From the NCBI GenBank assembly GCA_017556595.1, contig JAFYML010000107.1, positions 1 through 7,893 on the forward strand: a stretch of 7,893 bases of DNA. Direction: 5' to 3'. Positions 1-6,907 of this stretch are shown one piece after another. A program made the translations under genes and the position numbers. The notes under the pieces were generated by a model. The model had not been told where the DNA came from, did not search any database, and was given only the letters and a program-made list of their open reading frames with translations. Numbering within the stretch: the stretch's first letter is position 1; each line of letters starts with the position of its first letter. This DNA is from Bacteroides sp. GTDB lineage: Bacteria > Bacteroidota > Bacteroidia > Bacteroidales > Bacteroidaceae.

Positions 1-822
1 AAGAACATGTCTTTGGACGATGTAGTAACATACATTGCACAAGCCGTAGCAAACCGCGCTATCGATGGTAACAACTATGGTACTGTACTTATCCCAGAAG
101 GCTTGATCGAGTTCATCCCTGCAATGAAACGCCTCATTGCCGAATTGAACGACTTCCTTGCTGCTAATGCAGAAGAATTTGCTCAAATCAAGAAGTCAGC
201 TCAACGCGACTATATCATCCGCAAACTTACTCCCGAAAACTCAGCTATCTACGCAAGCCTTCCAGAAGGTGTTGCTCGTCAGTTGACACTCGATCGTGAC
301 CCACACGGCAACGTACAAGTATCACTCATCGATACAGAAAAGTTGTTGTCTGAAATGGTTGCTACTAAGCTTGCTGCTTGGAAAGAAGAAGGTAAGTATG
401 TAGGTAAATTCGCTGCTCAACACCACTTCTTCGGATACGAAGGACGTTGCGCTGCTCCTTCTAACTTCGATGCAGACTACTGCTACTCATTGGGTTACAC
501 AGCAGCTGCTTTGATTGGTAATGGTAAGACAGGTTACATGTCATCTGTACGCAACACTACTGCTCCTGCTGAAGAATGGATTTCAGGTGGTGTGCCCATC
601 ACAATGATGATGAACATGGAACGTCGTCATGGCGAAATGAAGCCAGTTATCCAAAAAGCATTGGTTAAGCTCGATGGTGCTCCTTTCAAGACATTTGCTG
701 CTCAACGCGACATCTGGGCAAGAGAAACAGCTTATGTATATCCAGGCCCAATCCAATACTTTGGTCCTACTGAAGTTTGTGATGAACCAACTAAGACACT
801 TCAATTGGAACAAGCAAAGTAA
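1..822 (+). CDS. pfp: Diphosphate--fructose-6-phosphate 1-phosphotransferase, C-terminal half (5'-truncated)
   Basis: This is the C-terminal part of a long-clade PPi-dependent phosphofructokinase, which interconverts fructose 6-phosphate and fructose 1,6-bisphosphate in the cytoplasm using PPi/Pi instead of ATP/ADP. The frame is open to base 1 (Lys-Asn before the Met at 7), so that Met is internal. The visible 273 residues are about half of the roughly 550 usual for the family. Seen here: the [10 protein letters not shown] stretch near visible residue 31, and the FGYEGRC...PSNFD.DY.Y.LGY block near residues 144-165, which resembles the Y(E/Q)(G/A)R...PS.FD segment of PPi-PFKs and is probably on the sugar-phosphate side of the site (inference). 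The PPi-site motifs that separate PPi from ATP enzymes lie upstream and cannot be checked, so the PPi assignment rests on overall long-clade resemblance. The gene ends at a strong hairpin terminator and is convergent with prmA. Confidence 0.93.
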   Translation, partial: KNMSLDDVVTYIAQAVANRAIDGNNYGTVLIPEGLIEFIPAMKRLIAELNDFLAANAEEFAQIKKSAQRDYIIRKLTPENSAIYASLPEGVARQLTLDRDPHGNVQVSLIDTEKLLSEMVATKLAAWKEEGKYVGKFAAQHHFFGYEGRCAAPSNFDADYCYSLGYTAAALIGNGKTGYMSSVRNTTAPAEEWISGGVPITMMMNMERRHGEMKPVIQKALVKLDGAPFKTFAAQRDIWARETAYVYPGPIQYFGPTEVCDEPTKTLQLEQAK

Positions 823-851
823 TTTGCACGTTTCGTTGATTAAATAATAGT

Positions 852-890
852 AGAGGGCGCTATCCTTGCGGATGCGCCCTCTTTCTATTT
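852..890 (+). terminator. Intrinsic terminator after pfp, shared with convergent prmA
   Basis: A GC-rich hairpin: arms AGAGGGCGC (852-860) and GCGCCCTCT (874-882), extended inside by ATCC/GGAT around a TTGC loop with one bulged T at 861. It is followed on the + strand by the T-rich run TTCTATTTT. It lies 30 bp after the pfp stop. Read on the - strand after prmA, the following tract is T-poor, so termination there is probably weaker (inference). Confidence 0.9.
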
Positions 891-904
891 TGTATGTTTG
901 CAAA

Positions 905-1747
905 TTATAGTTTGAACGAAGTTACTACCCAACGATTCTTTTCTTTGTATCCGTTGAATGTCAATCCTAATCGCTCGGCTTCTGCTTTGATTAGCGGAAT
1001 GTCGTCTACATAGAAACCGCTCATTAAAAGTGTAGCACCTTTATTCATACGCGCTACGTAGTGTTGCATATCGGCAAGTAAGATGTTACGATTAATGTTG
1101 GCTATAACCATATCGAAGGGGCCTTTATCAGCGAGGATAGAGGCATCGCCCAAGAAAACTTCTATTTCGTTAACGCTATTCAACTCAATGTTTTCGATAG
1201 AGTTGCGTACACACCAATCATCGATGTCGATAGCTGTACACGAGGCGGCACCTTTCATGCGTGCAAGGATAGCCAAGATGCTTGTGCCGCATCCCATATC
1301 AAGCACTCTCTTTCCGCTCATGTCGCTATCCAATATCTCGCCGATGACAAGACTTGTTGTTTCGTGATGTCCTGTACCAAACGCCATTTGTGGATTGATA
1401 GCAATGTCGTATTCGGCTTCGGGTACATCGTGATGGAAAGTACTATGAATCACACAACGATTGCCAATGACGATGGGTTGGAAGAAATTCTTTTCCCACT
1501 CTTCGTTCCAATCCTTATCCTCTGCTTCTACAAAACTATATTCGATAGCGGTGTCGGGGATGGGAAACTCGCTGATAGCCGCCTCTATACTTGCTTCGTC
1601 GTATAGATTTTGCTGAATGTATGCTAACAAGCCATCGGGTTGTTCAACAAAACTTTCAAAACCCGCATCGGCTAATACGGCCGATAATACGTCATTTACC
1701 ACTTCTGTGCAAGGTGTAGTGCGAAAACTGAACTCCAAATACTTCAT
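905..1747 (-). CDS. prmA: Ribosomal protein L11 methyltransferase
   Basis: SAM-dependent methyltransferase that modifies ribosomal protein L11 in the cytoplasm (trimethylation at several sites in E. coli; the sites here are not known). The 280 residues match the family's usual length. Seen in order: an N-terminal alpha/beta substrate-recognition domain (about 1-90); the PrmA signature NPQMAFGTGHHETT at 118-131; SAM motif I, VLDMGCGTSILAI, at 148-160; an acidic strand end (AIDIDD, 172-177) expected to hold the SAM ribose; and IANINRN near 215-221, the N-x-N post-motif typical of this group. The start is preceded by AGGAG on the - strand (1751-1755), very close to the ATG. A TACTTTTG -7 box lies further upstream. 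The gene is divergent from the secreted-protein gene at 1897 and convergent with pfp. Confidence 0.95.
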   Translation of the reverse strand: MKYLEFSFRTTPCTEVVNDVLSAVLADAGFESFVEQPDGLLAYIQQNLYDEASIEAAISEFPIPDTAIEYSFVEAEDKDWNEEWEKNFFQPIVIGNRCVIHSTFHHDVPEAEYDIAINPQMAFGTGHHETTSLVIGEILDSDMSGKRVLDMGCGTSILAILARMKGAASCTAIDIDDWCVRNSIENIELNSVNEIEVFLGDASILADKGPFDMVIANINRNILLADMQHYVARMNKGATLLMSGFYVDDIPLIKAEAERLGLTFNGYKEKNRWVVTSFKL

Positions 1748-1768
1748 ATTCTCCTATTTTATTTTCTG

Positions 1769-1776
1769 CAAAAGTA
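1769..1776 (-). promoter_or_regulatory. Bacteroidota -7 box for prmA
   Basis: On the - strand this reads TACTTTTG, matching the TAnnTTTG -7 consensus of Bacteroidota primary sigma promoters. It lies 21 bp upstream of the prmA start. I see no good TTTG -33 box at 19-21 bp; that position is taken up by the TAGGGA/TCCCTA palindrome at 1795-1808. Confidence 0.6.
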
Positions 1777-1793
1777 CAAATAATCTCAAAATT

Positions 1794-1830
1794 ATAGGGA
1801 TTTCCCTACCAAGAATAGGGATTTTCCTCC
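1794..1830. repeat. 21-bp-period direct repeat with inverted-repeat core; candidate operator
   Basis: Two copies of a 16-base unit, at 1794-1809 and 1815-1830, match at 14 of 16 positions and share the exact core ATAGGGATTT. The offset is 21 bp, about two helical turns. Copy one is also a near-perfect palindrome (TAGGGA-TT-TCCCTA, 1795-1808); copy two has lost the right arm. The element lies between two divergent -7 boxes, 18 bp from the prmA box and 21 bp from the box for the gene at 1897. It could therefore serve either promoter. The binding protein is unknown. Confidence 0.55.
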
Positions 1831-1851
1831 TTAAATAGCCGAAACAATCTG

Positions 1852-1859
1852 TATTTTTG
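1852..1859 (+). promoter_or_regulatory. Bacteroidota -7 box for the two-gene unit at 1897
   Basis: TATTTTTG fits TAnnTTTG, 37 bp before the start at 1897, predicting a leader of about 30 nt. There is no clear TTTG -33 element at the expected spacing, which would suit a promoter that depends on an activator bound at the repeat just upstream (inference). Confidence 0.6.
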
Positions 1860-1896
1860 CAACGTGAAATAGTAACAACCACTAAAATTGTGATAT

Positions 1897-3231
1897 ATGA
1901 TGAAGAAAATACTACTTTCCTTATTGATGGTTGCGCTGATGCCATTCGCATTGAATGCTCAAACCGCGAATGATGATTTGTACTATGTTCCTTCGAAAAA
2001 GAAGGAAGCAAAGATTGACATCAAAGCGCCCGCAACAGAAACAACCGTAATGGTGGAAACAGAGAAACCGATTAAGGTTGTAGTGCGTGATAAAAAGAAG
2101 CAAGTACGCGACATCGACGAATACAATCGCCGTTACGATTCGCGCGAGTATGAATTTGTCGAAGAAAACGATACGCTATATATCGACGAACGCGAAATAG
2201 CTGAGCTCGACGGCGAATGGGTAAATGGATTTGATGGTACAGAAGATGATTACGAATATGCTGTTCGCTTAATCCGTTTCCGCAATCCGCGTTATGCTAT
2301 TAGCGTGAGCAGTCCCTTCTATTGGGATATTGTATATGGCATGAATTCTTGGGATTGGAATGTTTATACCGATGGTTATTATGCTTATGCCTTCCCTACA
2401 TTTACCAATAGCTTGTGGTGGAATTGGCGATATGGCCCATCTTGGTATAACTCGTATTGGAATTGGGGATGGGGATGGTACGACTATCATTGGGGACATC
2501 CATATTATGCTTGGCATTCTCATTACTATCCATATTGGCATCATCACCACCATTTCTATCCAACCTATGTGGGAGGTAGACACTTTACGCACAATGCTTA
2601 CACAAACCGCTCATCGCGTGTTTACCGAGCAACGGCTTCTACACGCCCCAATAGCAGCCGATTGGCAACAAATCAATCGCGCTCTACTTCGCGTGCCGTA
2701 AGTACAACAGGTAGCAGACAAACCGTAAGAGCTAATGGCGAAGGTGATAGCCGCCAAGTACGCCGTACTACATCGACAAGCTCTTCTACTCGTCGTGTAG
2801 TAGGTACACGAAGCAATTCTACTAACACACGCGAACAAGGTACAAGTGTAAGTAGCGAACGCTCGAACAATACTAATCGCTCTACCATAACACGCTCGGG
2901 AAGCAATCGTAGCGATGCCGCTTCGTCGCGTAGAAGCACTTATACTCGCCCAAGTAGCACACGAACAACAGAAGCAACTTCGGGTAGCAGCACACAACGT
3001 AATAACACTTCTACCTATACGCGTAGCAGCGAACGCTCGTCTAATAATCAAAGCTCAACAAGTACACGCTCGTTCAATAGCAATAGCTCATCAAGTAGTA
3101 GCCGTTCATCAAGTAGCTTCTCTTCGGGTGGTAGCTCACGTTCTTCATCGGGAGGCGGATTCTCATCAGGCGGCGGTGGAGGTAGCCGTTCAAGTGGTGG
3201 CGGCGGTGGCTCAAGAAGCAGCAGACGATAA
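1897..3231 (+). CDS. Exported low-complexity protein: Trp/Tyr/His-rich centre, Arg/Ser/Gly-rich tail
   Basis: I recognise no enzymatic domain. A Sec signal peptide is clear (two Lys, a hydrophobic run, LNA|Q with cleavage near residue 21). Residues 22-130 are charged: Lys-rich to about 69, then acidic/Arg-rich. Residues about 142-226 are extremely aromatic, dense in Trp and Tyr, and include a run of five His (215-219). From about 238 to the end (444) the protein is Ser/Thr/Asn/Arg-rich, passing into Gly-Ser blocks and ending in SRR. This tail has over 30 Arg, only about seven acidic residues and no Lys, so it is strongly basic and probably disordered. ATG at 1897 is followed by a second ATG at 1900; either could be used, and no Shine-Dalgarno decides. 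The stop is 31 bp before the FadL-like gene on the same strand, so co-transcription is likely. A periplasmic or envelope-associated role is inferred; the His cluster could bind metal and the basic tail could bind polyanions such as LPS or nucleic acid. The function is unknown. Confidence 0.85.
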   Translation: MMKKILLSLLMVALMPFALNAQTANDDLYYVPSKKKEAKIDIKAPATETTVMVETEKPIKVVVRDKKKQVRDIDEYNRRYDSREYEFVEENDTLYIDEREIAELDGEWVNGFDGTEDDYEYAVRLIRFRNPRYAISVSSPFYWDIVYGMNSWDWNVYTDGYYAYAFPTFTNSLWWNWRYGPSWYNSYWNWGWGWYDYHWGHPYYAWHSHYYPYWHHHHHFYPTYVGGRHFTHNAYTNRSSRVYRATASTRPNSSRLATNQSRSTSRAVSTTGSRQTVRANGEGDSRQVRRTTSTSSSTRRVVGTRSNSTNTREQGTSVSSERSNNTNRSTITRSGSNRSDAASSRRSTYTRPSSTRTTEATSGSSTQRNNTSTYTRSSERSSNNQSSTSTRSFNSNSSSSSSRSSSSFSSGGSSRSSSGGGFSSGGGGGSRSSGGGGGSRSSRR

Positions 3232-3262
3232 ACAAAGTATAAATATTTAGACACTAATAGTT

Positions 3263-4864
3263 ATGAAAAGAGGTATATTTACAGCACTTATTACGTTGGT
3301 AATGGCAAATGCAAGTGCGCAAACAGCATACGATGCGCAAGCTATAGCGCAAAAAGAATTGAATGGTACTGCCCGTTTCGTGGGTATGGGTGGCGCAATG
3401 AGCGCATTAGGAGGCGATGTATCTACTATCGCAACAAATCCTGCAGGTGTAGCCATTTATCGTAGCAACGATGCTACACTGACATTGGGATACTCTATCA
3501 CCGGCACTGAAAGCGACTACCTGGGTAGCTCGATTGTAAACGATAAGTATCGCTTTAGTCTCGATAATGTAGGATTGGTTATTTCGAACAAAGTAGGTAA
3601 TGTAACCCCCTTGCGCTATGTGAATTTTGGTTTCAACTATCACAAATCCAAATCATTCTATCGCAATATGAGCATGCAAGGCATGATGGGTATGTTCGAT
3701 GGTATGTATATTTCGCAAGCTCGCTACATGGCACAACAAGCTAGCAACAACCAAGCATGGTTGAATCAATATGGCGAGCAATTCAACTATGGCTCGGCCG
3801 ATATTTATACCGATAATGATGCCGGTTGGTTGGGCGCAATAGGTTATCAAGGATGGTTGATTGATGAGATTGACAACGGCGAAGGTAAGCCCTATACGTA
3901 CGAACCATACTTGCCCGACGAAGCCGATGCTTACTTCCAATCGAAAGAACGTGGCGGTATCGATCAGTTCGACTTTAATATCTCTTTCAACTTCCATGAG
4001 CGTTTCTACTTTGGTGCTACTCTTGGCGCTTATGCCGTAGATTACCATAAGAATACCTTCTACGACGAAGATTTTGGCAATGGCGAAGGCTATTCGCTCG
4101 AAAGCTTCAATCGTATTCATGGTAGCGGTGTAGATTTAAAGTTGGGTGCTATTGTTCGTCCGTTCGAGTACTCGCCTTTGCGCATAGGTTTGTCTATTCA
4201 TACGCCAATATTCTACGAGCTGACCTACACCACTGGTGCGTTGCTACAATCGGATATGGTGATTGATGGCGATACTCCACAGAAGGTGGTCGTAGATACC
4301 TACGAAGAGCTTGGCGGCCGTGATATGGAGCGCGACTTCAATTTGCAAACACCTTGGTTGTTCAACGTAAGCTTGGGCTATACCGTAGGCAATTTCTTGG
4401 CTTTGGGTGCCGAATACGAATACGAAGATTTCTCTACAATGAAGTTTAAGTATCCCGACAATATGGAGATGGCTTTCGAAACAGACGAGGTAGGCTATAC
4501 GTTGAAGGGTGTGAGTACTTATCGCTTTGGTGCCGAATTGAAGCCAATTCCCGAATTTGCGCTTCGTGCCGGATATAACTTTAGCTCGGCAGCATTCAGA
4601 GAAGATGCTATTAAGTTGTTCCCCGACAACTCGATTGGCACTGATACAGACTTCTCGAACACAAAGGATATGAGCACCTATACATTGGGCGTAGGCTATC
4701 GCGGCAATGCTTTCTATGCCGATGTTGCGTTTAAGTATAGCGCTTACGAATCGGATTTCTATCCGTTTGTGAACGAGATTGACAATACGTTTGTAACCCC
4801 TGAAGCTACAAAGGTGAACAATAATCGTACGCAAGTATTGTTTACGTTGGGCTATCGTTTCTGA
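3263..4864 (+). CDS. FadL/OMPP1-like outer membrane transport protein
   Basis: Predicted outer membrane beta-barrel of the FadL/TodX (OMPP1) group, whose studied members take up long-chain fatty acids and other hydrophobic compounds. The substrate here is not known. Seen: a signal peptide with likely cleavage ASA|Q after residue 19; the N-terminal plug-like region with a Gly-rich stretch (FVGMGGAMSALGG, 39-51) and the NPAG motif at 59-62 typical of FadL-type proteins; many alternating amphipathic aromatic strands; and a C-terminal strand ending in Tyr-Arg-Phe, a normal BAM-recognition end. The 533 residues are slightly longer than E. coli FadL. Bacteroidota homologues are often labelled hemin receptor, but nothing here supports heme. 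It follows the low-complexity exported protein by 31 bp with no separate promoter seen, and ends at a bidirectional terminator. Confidence 0.87.
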   Translation: MKRGIFTALITLVMANASAQTAYDAQAIAQKELNGTARFVGMGGAMSALGGDVSTIATNPAGVAIYRSNDATLTLGYSITGTESDYLGSSIVNDKYRFSLDNVGLVISNKVGNVTPLRYVNFGFNYHKSKSFYRNMSMQGMMGMFDGMYISQARYMAQQASNNQAWLNQYGEQFNYGSADIYTDNDAGWLGAIGYQGWLIDEIDNGEGKPYTYEPYLPDEADAYFQSKERGGIDQFDFNISFNFHERFYFGATLGAYAVDYHKNTFYDEDFGNGEGYSLESFNRIHGSGVDLKLGAIVRPFEYSPLRIGLSIHTPIFYELTYTTGALLQSDMVIDGDTPQKVVVDTYEELGGRDMERDFNLQTPWLFNVSLGYTVGNFLALGAEYEYEDFSTMKFKYPDNMEMAFETDEVGYTLKGVSTYRFGAELKPIPEFALRAGYNFSSAAFREDAIKLFPDNSIGTDTDFSNTKDMSTYTLGVGYRGNAFYADVAFKYSAYESDFYPFVNEIDNTFVTPEATKVNNNRTQVLFTLGYRF

Positions 4865-4867
4865 TAA

Positions 4868-4888
4868 TTAGCAAGACGTAATTGCTAA
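4868..4888 (+). other. Small hairpin just after the FadL-like gene stop
   Basis: Inverted repeat TTAGCAA (4868-4874) / TTGCTAA (4882-4888) with a 7-nt loop, beginning 4 bp after the stop codon and just before the stronger terminator. It is AT-rich and has no T-tract of its own. It may be a 3'-end stabilising stem or chance. Confidence 0.4.
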
Positions 4889-4891
4889 CAA

Positions 4892-4928
4892 AAAAGGTAT
4901 GCACCAAGAAGTGCATACCTTTTGTTTT
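4892..4928. terminator. Bidirectional terminator between convergent genes
   Basis: Perfect 13-bp arms AAAAGGTATGCAC (4892-4904) and GTGCATACCTTTT (4911-4923) around a 6-nt loop. The T-run continues on the + strand as TTTTGTTTT, and the A-run before the left arm gives a T-tract on the - strand. It serves both the FadL-like gene (+) and the rubrerythrin gene (-). Confidence 0.93.
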
Positions 4929-4948
4929 ATAAGTAAGTAATGTGATGA

Positions 4949-5506
4949 TTACTTCTTGAAGTAGCGGTTGTACAAGCCCTCGAAGCCCTTGCCGTGGCGT
5001 GCTTCGTCCTTAGCCATTTCGTGAACAGTGTCGTGGATAGCATCCAAATTCAATTGCTTAGCGCGAGCAGCAATGCGCATCTTGTCTTCGCAAGCGCCAC
5101 ATTCAGCATCTTTACGCTTTTCAAGGTTTGTCTTGGTGTTCCATACCACTTCGCCCAACAATTCGGCAAATTTAGCGGCATGTTCAGCTTCTTCCCATGC
5201 ATAGCGCTTGAAAGCTTCGGCAATTTCGGGATAGCCTTCGCGGTCGGCTTGGCGGCTCATAGCAAGATACATACCTACTTCGGTACATTCGCCCATGAAG
5301 TGGTTGTTCAAGTCCTTAATCATCTCTTCGTCGCAACCTTTAGCTACGCCAATTTCGTGTTCTGTTACGAATTGAAGGGGTGCATCTTCGGCTACTTCTT
5401 CCATTTCAACGAACTTGTTGGCAGGAACTTTGCACAATGGGCACTTTTCGGGAGCGGCATCACCTTCGTGAATATAACCGCATACGGTACATCTAAATTT
5501 TTTCAT
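4949..5506 (-). CDS. Reverse rubrerythrin (rubredoxin domain first, then ferritin-like diiron domain)
   Basis: Cytoplasmic non-heme iron peroxidase. Rubrerythrins reduce H2O2 (reverse forms in Clostridium also reduce O2) with electrons from NAD(P)H through redox partners, protecting anaerobes. The 185 residues hold an N-terminal rubredoxin domain with Cys6-x2-Cys9-Gly-Tyr and Cys22-x2-Cys25, then a four-helix ferritin-like domain from about residue 50. Candidate iron ligands are Glu73/Glu76, the E-x-x-H at Glu106-His109, Glu163, and the E-x-x-H at Glu168-His171. All expected ligand motifs are present, so it should be active. The domain order is the opposite of classical rubrerythrin; such proteins are sometimes annotated as NADH peroxidase. 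It has its own promoter 49-56 bp upstream and lies downstream of a thioredoxin-like lipoprotein gene on the same strand. The ATG at 5506 starts directly at the rubredoxin domain. Confidence 0.93.
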   Translation of the reverse strand: MKKFRCTVCGYIHEGDAAPEKCPLCKVPANKFVEMEEVAEDAPLQFVTEHEIGVAKGCDEEMIKDLNNHFMGECTEVGMYLAMSRQADREGYPEIAEAFKRYAWEEAEHAAKFAELLGEVVWNTKTNLEKRKDAECGACEDKMRIAARAKQLNLDAIHDTVHEMAKDEARHGKGFEGLYNRYFKK

Positions 5507-5547
5507 CTGTCAATAATTTAATGAGTTAGTATTCAATGTTGTTTCTT

Positions 5548-5562
5548 TCTTTGACAAAGATA
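5548..5562 (-). promoter_or_regulatory. Rubrerythrin promoter -7 box inside a 13-bp palindrome
   Basis: On the - strand 5562-5555 reads TATCTTTG, a perfect TAnnTTTG -7 box, about 49 bp upstream of the start. The same bases belong to the perfect inverted repeat TCTTTG-A-CAAAGA (5548-5560). No strong TTTG -33 box is visible. The palindrome could be an operator for an oxidative-stress regulator, but it does not resemble the PerR box, and part of it is simply the promoter consensus. Confidence 0.6.
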
Positions 5563-5596
5563 GTAATTTGTCTTGAAAAATAAAATAGTTTAGCGA

Positions 5597-6688
5597 TTAT
5601 TTTAATGCTTCGGCTACGGCCTTCTCGATAGCTTCGCCGTGCAAGCCGCGTGCTAGGATAACGCCATCGCCACCAATGAGTACGGTGTGAGGAATGCTGC
5701 TTACCGAGTAAATCTTAGCTGCTGCGCAATCCCAATACTTAATGTCGGACATGTGCTTCCAAGGCAAGCCAAGTTCTTCGATACCTTTCTTTATCCAATC
5801 GTCGTGTGTGCGGTCGAGCGATACGCCAACGATTTCGAAACCTTTGTCCTTGTAGTTCTTGTACACTTCCTTCAAGTTTGGCATCTCTGCGCGGCATGGA
5901 GGGCACCAGCTTGCCCAGTAGTCTACCAATACCAATTTGCCTTTGCCTACATAGTCCGATAGCTTCACTTCGTTGCCTTCGGGGTCTTTCATGGTGAAGT
6001 CGGTAAACATTTGTCCGGCATCGGTAGCCTTCAAGTTCTTGGTATAGTTCTTTAGGCGCACTACAAAGGCGTCTTCGGCCATCTCGGGTGCTACTTGTTG
6101 CAACAATGTATCGAGCTCGGTAGCGCTCATATAATAGTAGGTAGAGCGCAACAATTCAATGCCTACGGGGTTGCCAATGTTTGGCGCAACGGCATCCATT
6201 TGCACCTTGTCCATTTGCTCGTAGATGGCATTATATTCGGCCATCTTTGCTTCGCGTTCCTCTTCGGGTAGCGCCATGATTTCTTGGCGCAAAGTGTTGG
6301 CTTGCGCTTGTAGGGCATTTAGCTCGTCTTGTATGGCTTGATAGATGTCGTTGGTAGCAGTACCAGTGATGCTTGGAGTTTCTTGAAGCAAGGCGCTTAT
6401 TTGGCCGTTTTCAAGGAAGAATCCTGCGTCGATGCCATTCTCTGCTGCGGTGCCTTCGTAGGTCAGATAACGATAGGCAGCAGCCTCTTGCACGCCCTCG
6501 AAGGTAAATGCTTCGTTGGCAATGATGGCCGAGTCGAGCGCTACATATTGGCGTCCCTCAACCTTTTGCAAATAAACCATTTCGCCATCGGTAGCACCAG
6601 CAATGCTACCCTTAATGGTGTACCCATTTGGGTTTCCGCTACATGCCGCCAATGCTGCGGTAGCGAGTAAGTAAGCTAATTTCTTCAT
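5597..6688 (-). CDS. TlpA-like thioredoxin-fold lipoprotein with DUF4369-like N-terminal domain
   Basis: Membrane-anchored thiol-disulfide oxidoreductase acting outside the cytoplasm. The 363 residues begin with a lipoprotein signal ending in lipobox Leu13-Ala-Ala-Cys16. The residues after Cys16 (SGNPNG) lack the acidic cluster known as the Bacteroidota surface-export signal, so a periplasm-facing anchor is more likely (inference). Residues about 22-110 form a beta-rich domain resembling DUF4369 (Y.IKG.I.G..DG..VYL), followed by a helical, Glu/Gln-rich linker at about 113-220. The thioredoxin domain (about 225-363) has the active site Trp261-Cys262-Pro-Pro-Cys265 and the cis-Pro loop SIPHT with Pro333. 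An extra Cys321 lies before the last helices. Bacteroidota have many such proteins; the partner is unknown and could be cytochrome maturation or general thiol reduction. A clear promoter lies upstream, divergent from nadE. Confidence 0.92.
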   Translation of the reverse strand: MKKLAYLLATAALAACSGNPNGYTIKGSIAGATDGEMVYLQKVEGRQYVALDSAIIANEAFTFEGVQEAAAYRYLTYEGTAAENGIDAGFFLENGQISALLQETPSITGTATNDIYQAIQDELNALQAQANTLRQEIMALPEEEREAKMAEYNAIYEQMDKVQMDAVAPNIGNPVGIELLRSTYYYMSATELDTLLQQVAPEMAEDAFVVRLKNYTKNLKATDAGQMFTDFTMKDPEGNEVKLSDYVGKGKLVLVDYWASWCPPCRAEMPNLKEVYKNYKDKGFEIVGVSLDRTHDDWIKKGIEELGLPWKHMSDIKYWDCAAAKIYSVSSIPHTVLIGGDGVILARGLHGEAIEKAVAEALK

Positions 6689-6732
6689 AGATAGTCTTTT
6701 TTTTATTTGTTATGAGTTTTATTTTCTGTGTG

Positions 6733-6763
6733 CGAAGATAGTGCAAGAAAAGCAAATCTCAAA
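6733..6763 (-). promoter_or_regulatory. Promoter of the TlpA-like gene (-33 TTTG, 19-bp spacer, -7 TATCTTCG)
   Basis: On the - strand: TTTG (6763-6760), a 19-bp spacer, then TATCTTCG (6740-6733), one base from TAnnTTTG. This is the best complete -33/-7 pair in the window. It predicts a leader of roughly 40 nt before the start at 6688. Confidence 0.7.
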
Positions 6764-6798
6764 CATATTGGCATAACTTTCTTTGCGATGAGTTGGAA

Positions 6799-6832
6799 TG
6801 TGGACAACTGTCCACTGTCCACACTGTCCACA
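6799..6832. repeat. TGTCCAC repeat cluster between divergent promoters
   Basis: Three direct copies of TGTCCAC start at 6809, 6816 and 6825; the last two extend to TGTCCACA. One inverted copy, TGTGGACA, is at 6799-6806. The inverted copy can pair with either of the two full copies. The cluster sits 35 bp from the -33 box of the TlpA-like gene and 45 bp from the nadE -7 box. It is a candidate binding site for a dimeric regulator, or a small intergenic repeat of the host genome. Confidence 0.6.
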
Positions 6833-6877
6833 TTTGTTTTTTTGCGCTACAAATTTCTTTGTTCGATAGATAATCAT

Positions 6878-6885
6878 TACTTTTG
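6878..6885 (+). promoter_or_regulatory. Bacteroidota -7 box for nadE
   Basis: TACTTTTG fits TAnnTTTG, 22 bp before the nadE start, so the leader would be only about 15-18 nt. A TTTG at 6858-6861 gives a 16-bp spacer, slightly short for a -33 element. Confidence 0.65.
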
Positions 6886-6907
6886 CGATATTAAAAAATA
6901 GAATGGT

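Noticed and set aside
7..822. ATG at 7 as a true start of a short protein
   Set aside because: The frame is open upstream to base 1 and the sequence begins mid-domain of PPi-phosphofructokinase. No promoter can be seen.
3061..3231. Poly-Ser/Gly coding tract as a DNA microsatellite or phase-variable repeat
   Set aside because: Codons are mixed (AGC, TCA, TCT, TCG, GGC, GGT, GGA) with no long exact short-unit repeat, so slippage-driven switching is unlikely.
2611..3254. Long antisense and alternate-frame ORFs over the Ser/Arg-rich region
   Set aside because: They are biased Leu/Glu/Pro- or Ala-rich shadows of repetitive AGC/TCA/CGT codons, with no start context or family resemblance.
3263..4864. 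Hemin receptor assignment for the FadL-like protein
   Set aside because: It has no TonB box, plug domain of TonB-dependent type or heme-binding motif. The NPAG-containing N-terminus fits the FadL/OMPP1 group.
4994..5521. 175-codon ORF antisense to the rubrerythrin gene
   Set aside because: It is fully opposite a well-supported gene with intact iron-ligand motifs, and its own sequence resembles no family.
6809..6832. TGTCCACA copies as DnaA boxes of a replication origin or dnaA-regulated site
   Set aside because: Each differs from TTATCCACA at two positions (CTGTCCACA). No AT-rich unwinding element, dnaA or dnaN gene is nearby.
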